Shown: positions 37,506 to 42,709 of the stretch, in pieces | Layout of the letters: every line of letters begins with the position of its first letter | Numbering within the stretch: position 1 is the stretch's first letter | Assembly (NCBI RefSeq): GCF_004765795.1 | Contig: NZ_SBIV01000013.1 | Location: 1 to 42,709, forward strand | Direction of reading: 5' to 3' | DNA length: 42,709 nucleotides | From: Halorussus marinus | Lineage (GTDB): Archaea > Halobacteriota > Halobacteria > Halobacteriales > Haladaptataceae | Program-made: the position numbers and the translations under genes | The notes under the pieces: model-generated | Databases searched by the model: none | What the model was told of the DNA's origin: nothing | Seen by the model: only the letters and a program-made list of their open reading frames with translations

Positions 37506-38081
37506 ATGAACCGGCGCGATGCCCTCACTGGTGCTGCGGCAACCATCTCCCTCGTACTTGCGGGATGTTCTGGTGAGAGCACACCAGGAACGACAACCGA
37601 AGACGATCGGGGATCTCCCGCGTCGACGGAGACTGAAAAGCCGCTTCCAGACGTTGACGTGACGGCGACAGATACCTCAGTCGGCGACGCAGACACACAT
37701 CTCCGGGTCCAGTGGCGAGGCCGCGTCCAACGCGTTCTCGAGCCCACAGGAGAAGCCGCGACAGTCGCTGAAGACGGACACAAGTGGCTGGTAATCCAAG
37801 TATCTGTCAGACACGTCGGCGGAACGGCCTGGGAGACGACACCGGTACCGTTCGTCGTTGACGTTGACGGCCAGCGGTATGAGGTATCGACGTCTCGTGC
37901 CGAGTCCTACTTTGGCTCGAGCACCCTTGAGGAGGAGGACGTGGAGTCGGGATGGCTGGCTTTCCAAATCCCGCGTGAGGCAACGTCCGCGACTATGAAC
38001 TTTGACTCCGAGCTGATCTCAGCGACGGTTTCTGCAGGATTCGAAGAGGATCAGTCGCTTTCATTCGACATCGACCAGTAG
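37506..38081 (+). CDS. Tat-type lipoprotein (moron-like)
   Basis: 191 aa. The N-terminus MNRRDALTGAAATISLVLAGC has a twin-arginine (R3, R4), a hydrophobic stretch and a lipobox LAGC (lipidated Cys21), as in haloarchaeal Tat-exported lipoproteins. A Ser/Thr/Glu/Asp linker (22-50) follows, then a ~130-aa beta-sandwich domain with strands WLVIQVSVRHVGG, FVVDVDGQRYEV and GWLAFQIPREATSATMNFD, like DUF4352-type folds. It interrupts the tail module between chaperone and tape-measure genes. A lysogen-surface role such as superinfection exclusion is inference. Confidence 0.8.
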   Translation: MNRRDALTGAAATISLVLAGCSGESTPGTTTEDDRGSPASTETEKPLPDVDVTATDTSVGDADTHLRVQWRGRVQRVLEPTGEAATVAEDGHKWLVIQVSVRHVGGTAWETTPVPFVVDVDGQRYEVSTSRAESYFGSSTLEEEDVESGWLAFQIPREATSATMNFDSELISATVSAGFEEDQSLSFDIDQ

Positions 38082-38147
38082 CACTGCCCGGCGCCCTGCC
38101 GTGGCTCTACGACCGGCGCCTGTTCTCGATTTCAGTACCATAAACCC

Positions 38148-39329
38148 ATGACAGAGTTCAGAACCAGCAGTCTCTTAGACGTGTCCGTATCGAACAGGTC
38201 CCTCAAGCAAGCCCGGTCAACTATCCAGAGCGAGCTGGGTGGCGTTTCAATCGACGTCAACGCCTCCTCTGCTCAGTCGTCGAATCGAGTTGGCCGGCTT
38301 TCTGGACGCGAGCGTGCAATGGGCCGCCAACTCCAGACCGAGACGAACACGCTACTGCGAGAGTCACTGGAGACCACCAAGGACATCCTGAAGGAGATCC
38401 GGAAAACCGGTGCGACTGACGGCGGCGGTGGGGGAGGGATGGGCGGCATCATCCCACTCTCGCTAGGATCCGGTGGGTCAGTTCTCTCCGGCGGTATCGC
38501 CGCCAGCAGTCTTGTCACGGGGACAGTCGCTGCATCCGGACTCATCAGTGGCGGTGTTGTCATCGACGAGCTCGTCACTGGAGAGCTCCAACTCTCCGAC
38601 TTCATCACAGGGTCCGTCAGAGCTGGCGATCTCCTCACCGGCGGCCTCTCGCCAAACGATTTTATCAGTGGAACAATCGGCGTTGGCACGCTTATCGCTG
38701 GATCGATCACACTTGCATCCTACGTCTCAGGCTCGATCAGCATCGGCGGGCTTGTAACCGGGACCATCGGTGCTGGCACGATTGTTACAGGAACGATCAC
38801 CGCTGGCGCGCTCATCACGGGAACTCTCGCTGCGGGCGCACTAGTCGCAGGAACCGTGATGATCAGCGACTACGTTGCTGGAAAGATCGCTGCGAGCGAC
38901 CTCGTCGAGGACAACATCAGCAAGGAGTCTTCCGAGGTCGTAAAAGGCGACCCCAACCCAGCATCGAATAAAACCGGTGCAAACGACCAACTCACAAGCC
39001 AACCCAGCCAGGTCAACCCAGCCAGCCCCTGGCACGACATGGCGCCGCCAGACTCCGCACAGGATATCGCGGAAGGCATCGTCAGCACGCCAGACAACCA
39101 GAGCGTTGCGCCCCCGCCGGGCTTCGATAGCTGGCAAGAGTTCAACAACACCGATTTCAACACGGCCTCGTCGAACAACGCGTCTGAGAACCGCGGGGAA
39201 ACAACACTCAACATCACGTCAGAGGCCACAGTCAACGGAACTACCGAACGAGAGGTAGAACGGATCGCTGAGCGAAAAGCCGAGGAGAAAGCAGAAGAAC
39301 TCCGAGACGAGCTGACCGGAGGCCTGTAG
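38148..39329 (+). CDS. Tape-measure-position protein with decapeptide repeats
   Basis: 393 aa. The N-terminal 85 residues are basic and helical (QARSTIQSELGG, RERAMGRQLQTETNTLLRESLETTKDILKEIRK); a Gly-rich hinge follows. Residues 111-250 are 14 exact-length decapeptides of consensus x-[LFI]-[VIL]-[TSA]-G-[TSG]-[ILV]-x-x-[GS]. The remainder is Asn/Ser/Pro-rich and closes with a charged coiled coil (EREVERIAERKAEEKAEEL). By position it is the tape measure, but the repeat resembles trimeric beta-helix arrays of tail tips. If helical throughout, 393 residues would span only about 60 nm. Confidence 0.6.
   Translation: MTEFRTSSLLDVSVSNRSLKQARSTIQSELGGVSIDVNASSAQSSNRVGRLSGRERAMGRQLQTETNTLLRESLETTKDILKEIRKTGATDGGGGGGMGGIIPLSLGSGGSVLSGGIAASSLVTGTVAASGLISGGVVIDELVTGELQLSDFITGSVRAGDLLTGGLSPNDFISGTIGVGTLIAGSITLASYVSGSISIGGLVTGTIGAGTIVTGTITAGALITGTLAAGALVAGTVMISDYVAGKIAASDLVEDNISKESSEVVKGDPNPASNKTGANDQLTSQPSQVNPASPWHDMAPPDSAQDIAEGIVSTPDNQSVAPPPGFDSWQEFNNTDFNTASSNNASENRGETTLNITSEATVNGTTEREVERIAERKAEEKAEELRDELTGGL
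38478..38897 (+). repeat. Fourteen 30-bp coding repeats (decapeptide array)
   Basis: The coding segment for residues 111-250 repeats every 30 bases with no indel. Repeat units such as SLVTGTVAAS, GLVTGTIGAG, TIVTGTITAG and ALITGTLAAG share G at position 5 and hydrophobics at 2, 3 and 7. A fifteenth, decayed unit follows (DLVEDNISKE). Variation is at synonymous and core-compatible positions, so selection on the protein keeps the period. Confidence 0.85.
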
Positions 39330-39332
39330 TCG

Positions 39333-39947
39333 ATGACTGTCACGTATGGCGAGGGTGTTCTGACGTTACCGCCCGCCGACGTCGACCAGGACGGCAACGA
39401 CGAGCAGGGCGTGTTCGTGTTCAAGACGAACATCACAATCGCGATGGAGACGCGAACCGGCCGGATCGGGAGTGGGAAGCTCAGTCAGGCGAACGCTGTG
39501 TTCTCGGACTGGGTTGAGGACCAGACCGGCGAAGAGTTCGCGGGGACCGGGAAGCGCCAACAGCTCATGCTCGACCTCGGCGCCGGCGAGCACGTCATCG
39601 AAATCGACTTCCAAGGCTTCGAAGGATCCACTCACCAATGGGGGGATTCTGGCGAGGGGGGCACCGCGTCGGACGCGACAGGCGAGAATGTCAACCGGCA
39701 GATGGAGCTCCTCGACCGCTACCTCCAGGTCTGTGAAATCGACAGCCGACCGGGACATGAAGCTCTGCTGGAGGTCGGGAACTACAGCACGGACGGCTAC
39801 TACGAGCCGCTTACGGTCGCTCCTGAGCAGCCTCGTGTTGAGTTCGACGCAGAAGAACAGTCCAGCACGTTCGACGGCTCGCTGACGTTCGTCGAGATCG
39901 CGTCGCTGTCGAACCCCTACGACGCCGCTTCGCGGAACGAACGATAA
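39333..39947 (+). CDS. Distal tail protein candidate
   Basis: 204 aa. Strand-rich with phrases VFVFKTNITIAMETRTGRI and HVIEIDFQGFEGSTHQW and a helix MELLDRYLQVCEID. It follows the tape-measure-position gene, where Dit-like or baseplate hub proteins are encoded. Family not confirmed. Confidence 0.5.
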   Translation: MTVTYGEGVLTLPPADVDQDGNDEQGVFVFKTNITIAMETRTGRIGSGKLSQANAVFSDWVEDQTGEEFAGTGKRQQLMLDLGAGEHVIEIDFQGFEGSTHQWGDSGEGGTASDATGENVNRQMELLDRYLQVCEIDSRPGHEALLEVGNYSTDGYYEPLTVAPEQPRVEFDAEEQSSTFDGSLTFVEIASLSNPYDAASRNER

Positions 39948-39950
39948 CCC

Positions 39951-41132
39951 ATGAACCGCACCCTCTACTCACTCGCCATCCCGTCGAACGCACAGACGCT
40001 CACTCAGTCGCAGATCGCCAGGAACGTCGCGACCCACGGTATTCTGAACGAATCAACTGCGGCGGTTGAGTCGCTCAGTCTGGAGCCCGGCCAGCAGCTC
40101 CTCGAAGGACAGTTCCGCGGGAAGTACGCACGACTGATGGCTGAGGAGGTCGAGGAGTTGTTCGACGCGGGGGCCATGGGCTCGGTCGCGTTCTACTCGC
40201 CAGATGGGCAGAGCGGCGAAGATGGGTACTACACGCTCGACAATATCGACCTCCAGCCGGTCGATCCGAACCTCGACGAACTCCGTGATTTTGATGGTGT
40301 GTTGACGAAGGAGGGGACGCGGGAGAACAGCCGTCGATCCGTCCAGACCGCGATCACGCAGGTCGAGAACGACTATGGGAACCGGCAGACGGCCTACGTC
40401 GGCATCCATGCTAACGCCCAAGATGTCTGGTGGCTCGACCAGGAGAGCGGCCAGACTGAAGACGCCACCGTGGTCGACACGCGGACCGCCGAGCACGGCG
40501 ACGTCGACGTGGTCGACGCGCTCGCATCGTCGTACGACAGTCCGACGCTCGTCTTTGATCTGCCCTACGCCCAGGAGGGGAAGGTGGACGTCGTCGTGTG
40601 GGACGATCACGGCCGACCGAAGCTCGACAGCGATGGGATCAACAGCTGGCAGTGGGTGTTCTCGACGAGCCACGAGTACGACGGCGAGGCGATCGCGGAC
40701 AACGGCCTCGTCCGGCTTCGGCTCGGCTCAAGTCTCGCGGTCGAGGAGTGGGACGACGCCGGCGGCGCGTGGTCGGCGGTCGCGCTCGGAACGAGCGACT
40801 GGGAGCTGGACGACTGGAGCCTCACTCGGATCGGGCCGGCCCGAGTCGTCGTCCGGGTTCGGTTCGCGGACGCGATCGCGCCCGCGATCGTCGGTCAAGC
40901 GATTGTCGGCGAATCAACAGTCGGCACCACCTCAACCAACAACTATCAGGACTTCGAACTTGATGCAGTGTTGCATCGCGGCTGGCGACGCCCCCACTGG
41001 GTCGTCCCTGAGAACGAGACACCGCCGACGCCGTCGGGGCTCCAAGACCTGCTCGCCCCGGTCGCGTCTGGGAGCGACTACACCGCAGCCGAAACGCAGG
41101 GGCTCGTCAGCCGCGAGGAGGTGTGGCGCTAA
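39951..41132 (+). CDS. Tail hub / baseplate-like protein
   Basis: 393 aa. The start NRTLYSLAIPSNAQTLTQSQIARNVATHG precedes an alternating strand region with aromatic-rich segments (VWWLDQESGQTEDATVVDTR, INSWQWVFSTSHEYDG, GWRRPHWVVPENE). It likely belongs to the tail-tip complex by position. No motif identifies an enzyme. Confidence 0.5.
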   Translation: MNRTLYSLAIPSNAQTLTQSQIARNVATHGILNESTAAVESLSLEPGQQLLEGQFRGKYARLMAEEVEELFDAGAMGSVAFYSPDGQSGEDGYYTLDNIDLQPVDPNLDELRDFDGVLTKEGTRENSRRSVQTAITQVENDYGNRQTAYVGIHANAQDVWWLDQESGQTEDATVVDTRTAEHGDVDVVDALASSYDSPTLVFDLPYAQEGKVDVVVWDDHGRPKLDSDGINSWQWVFSTSHEYDGEAIADNGLVRLRLGSSLAVEEWDDAGGAWSAVALGTSDWELDDWSLTRIGPARVVVRVRFADAIAPAIVGQAIVGESTVGTTSTNNYQDFELDAVLHRGWRRPHWVVPENETPPTPSGLQDLLAPVASGSDYTAAETQGLVSREEVWR

Positions 41133-42709
41133 TGGCGACGACGGTCGACGACTTCGACGACGGCGACATCGCCGAGTACAGCGGAGACACCAGCGCGTTC
41201 AGCGTCGTATCCAGCCCCGTCCACGCGGGGTCGAACGCGCTCGAAGTCACCGGAGGCGGCGGCTACACCATCCTCTCCACGAGCGGTCTGCCAGCGTATC
41301 CTGCTGCGGGAGACGCGTTCTCATTTCGACTGCGAGTCCAGGACTCAGACACTGGCACGTCGGGGATGTACTTCGGCGTCCAAGACACGAGCCGCTGGTA
41401 TCGGGTGCGGTGGAACGCGGGTGAGCTCCAACTGCAGCGAGACGGCGAGCAGATCGCCGTGCAGTCTGGATCAGTGCCGACCGGCGAGTGGCTCCGGGTG
41501 TTAGTCAGTTGGAGTGCTGACGGCACGATCACGGCCGCCATCGATGACGCGTCCGGTACCAGACACGCCGCGGTCTCGGCGACCGACTCGACCTACACTG
41601 ACGGCGGGATCGGCTGGAGCCATTTCAACGGTGCGAGCTCGGAGACCGTCCGTTTTGACAGCGCGCAGATCGAGCCGGCGCCCGCAGCGCCGTCCAACAT
41701 CTCGGCGAGCAACCCGACCCAGACGTCGGTTGACATCGAGTTCAGCGACAACGCGACGATGGAGACCGGCTTCCGGCTGCTGCGGGCGCGCGAGTATGAC
41801 TCTGGCTGGGGGCCCTATCAGGTAGCCGTGGAGCTCGACGCGGCCCCTGGCACGGGCACGGTCGCGGTCACGGACGACACCGTCTCGCCGGGGATCACGT
41901 ACAAGTACAAGGCTGCGGCGTACAACGCGTCCGGGGCGTCCGAGAGCGGGGAGAGTGGCGTGGTGTCGACACCGAGTTCAGGGCGGCCGCGGACGCGGAC
42001 GACGGCGTCGGGCTGGACTGTCGAGGTCGACCATCCAAGCGGGCGGACACTCCGCCCCAGGCTGCTCGACGATCCCGAAGCAAACCCTCGGGTGAACGAT
42101 CTGCCTCGGATCCGAGTGCCGGTCCCGAAAGACGAGACGTGGGCTTGTGAGGCGTTCGAGGAGGCCGACATGCGGGTGTGGGAGGACGGCCACAAACAGC
42201 CGATCGGGACACTCGTCGACGTCGAGCAGCAGCCCGACCGAACGATCTTGGTCGGCGAGGGCGGCCGCGAGCTCAAACAGCCGGTTGAGGCCGAGTACGA
42301 CATCGAGGACATTCACGTTGCGGTCGGGGACCTCATCGAGGGTAACACGAGCTACGCGGCGGATGTTGACGCGCCCGAGCAGACGTTCCGTCAGGACGTG
42401 CTGCAGAAGTCGATCGACACAGAGACCGACTGGTTGAACGACCTGAACACCGCGATCGCGAGCGACGAGCCGTGGCAGGTGACGAGTGATGGCCGGTTCC
42501 AGCGGAAGCAGACGAGCTGGACGATGGAGGGCGAGACGTTCAGCGGTACCTCGGGGACTGACAGTTTCGAGAACTACTCGCTGGGCGAAGCGCTGTCGCT
42601 CGCGGACCTCATCACGTACGGCCCCTGGTCGTTCACCACCAACCACGACATCCCGGCCGGCGACTGGCGGATCGCACTCCGCTACCGTGTTGAGGGCGAC
42701 ACGGACTTC
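41132..42709 (+). CDS. Tail-tip protein with LamG-like and FN3-like domains (3'-truncated)
   Basis: At least 526 aa; no stop before the window end. Residues ~1-185 look like a concanavalin/LamG sandwich (VDDFDDGDIAEYSGDTSAF, FSFRLRVQDSDTGTSGMYFG, WLRVLVSWSADGTITAAID). Residues ~187-285 have the FN3 layout (PAAPSNISASNPTQTSVDIEFSDN ... GFRLLRAREYD ... TYKYKAAAYNASG). The remainder contains strands and a helical segment. Such domain chains recognise host surface sugars. It likely continues beyond the cut. Confidence 0.65.
   Translation, partial: MATTVDDFDDGDIAEYSGDTSAFSVVSSPVHAGSNALEVTGGGGYTILSTSGLPAYPAAGDAFSFRLRVQDSDTGTSGMYFGVQDTSRWYRVRWNAGELQLQRDGEQIAVQSGSVPTGEWLRVLVSWSADGTITAAIDDASGTRHAAVSATDSTYTDGGIGWSHFNGASSETVRFDSAQIEPAPAAPSNISASNPTQTSVDIEFSDNATMETGFRLLRAREYDSGWGPYQVAVELDAAPGTGTVAVTDDTVSPGITYKYKAAAYNASGASESGESGVVSTPSSGRPRTRTTASGWTVEVDHPSGRTLRPRLLDDPEANPRVNDLPRIRVPVPKDETWACEAFEEADMRVWEDGHKQPIGTLVDVEQQPDRTILVGEGGRELKQPVEAEYDIEDIHVAVGDLIEGNTSYAADVDAPEQTFRQDVLQKSIDTETDWLNDLNTAIASDEPWQVTSDGRFQRKQTSWTMEGETFSGTSGTDSFENYSLGEALSLADLITYGPWSFTTNHDIPAGDWRIALRYRVEGDTDF

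Noticed and set aside
38478-38897. 30-bp periodic repeat that could suggest a CRISPR array
   Set aside because: The repeats are contiguous without spacers, differ at third-codon positions and encode a regular decapeptide within one long gene.

Overview
This window looks like most of the genome of a temperate, siphovirus-like tailed virus (or provirus) of a haloarchaeon. The proteins are strongly acidic and poor in lysine, and the DNA is GC-rich with short AT-rich islands upstream of genes. Several starts fit archaeal TATA-box, leaderless initiation. It carries a sliding clamp of the archaeal PCNA type, a tyrosine recombinase, ParA, a large RepH-like protein and a complete HK97-type head and tail cassette. 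The gene content recalls temperate haloarchaeal siphoviruses such as BJ1, but no search could be run. The left end begins in the last codons of one gene and the right end cuts a tail gene, so the window is probably a linear cut of a circular or longer sequence.

Layout. (1) 1-2.9 kb: tail fibre, and a convergent integrase whose upstream DNA holds perfect stem-loops. (2) 3.1-12.0 kb: an outward-transcribed module. Leftward, a wHTH regulator heads a tightly overlapped operon (HTH-HNH protein, zinc-finger protein, HerA-like ATPase, then a run of tiny zinc proteins), followed by a separate parA operon ending in an HNH gene. Rightward from the same control region runs a six-gene operon including a SWIM zinc finger. 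A 42-bp palindrome with the same arms lies at each end of this module. (3) 12.0-12.5 kb: divergent ribbon-helix-helix genes with paired TAGCA repeats. (4) 12.5-16.6 kb: a start-less zinc protein, PCNA and accessory genes. (5) 16.64-17.02 kb: a repeat-rich candidate origin. (6) 17.0-24.1 kb: the RepH-like protein and a long operon of small zinc and wHTH proteins, plus an HNH gene fused to a copy of its neighbour's zinc domain. (7) 24.2-25.1 kb: two membrane proteins and a zinc protein. (8) 25.2-42.7 kb: an AT-rich promoter, then TerS, TerL, portal with a KTSC tail, protease/scaffold, major capsid, decoration and connector genes, tail tube, a tail-assembly chaperone with a -1 frameshift signal, a Tat-type lipoprotein, a short tape-measure-position protein with 14 exact decapeptide repeats, and distal tail proteins.

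How it fits together. Int could integrate the genome, while ParA and the RepH-like protein suggest it could also persist as a low-copy plasmid. The wHTH gene at 9.6-9.8 kb and the RHH pair at 12.0-12.5 kb are the natural candidates for lysis/lysogeny or copy control. Structural genes are all on the + strand behind one clear promoter. The most striking signals are the frameshift site, the decapeptide array, the lipoprotein between chaperone and tape measure, the matched palindromes, and the RHH pair with its operators.
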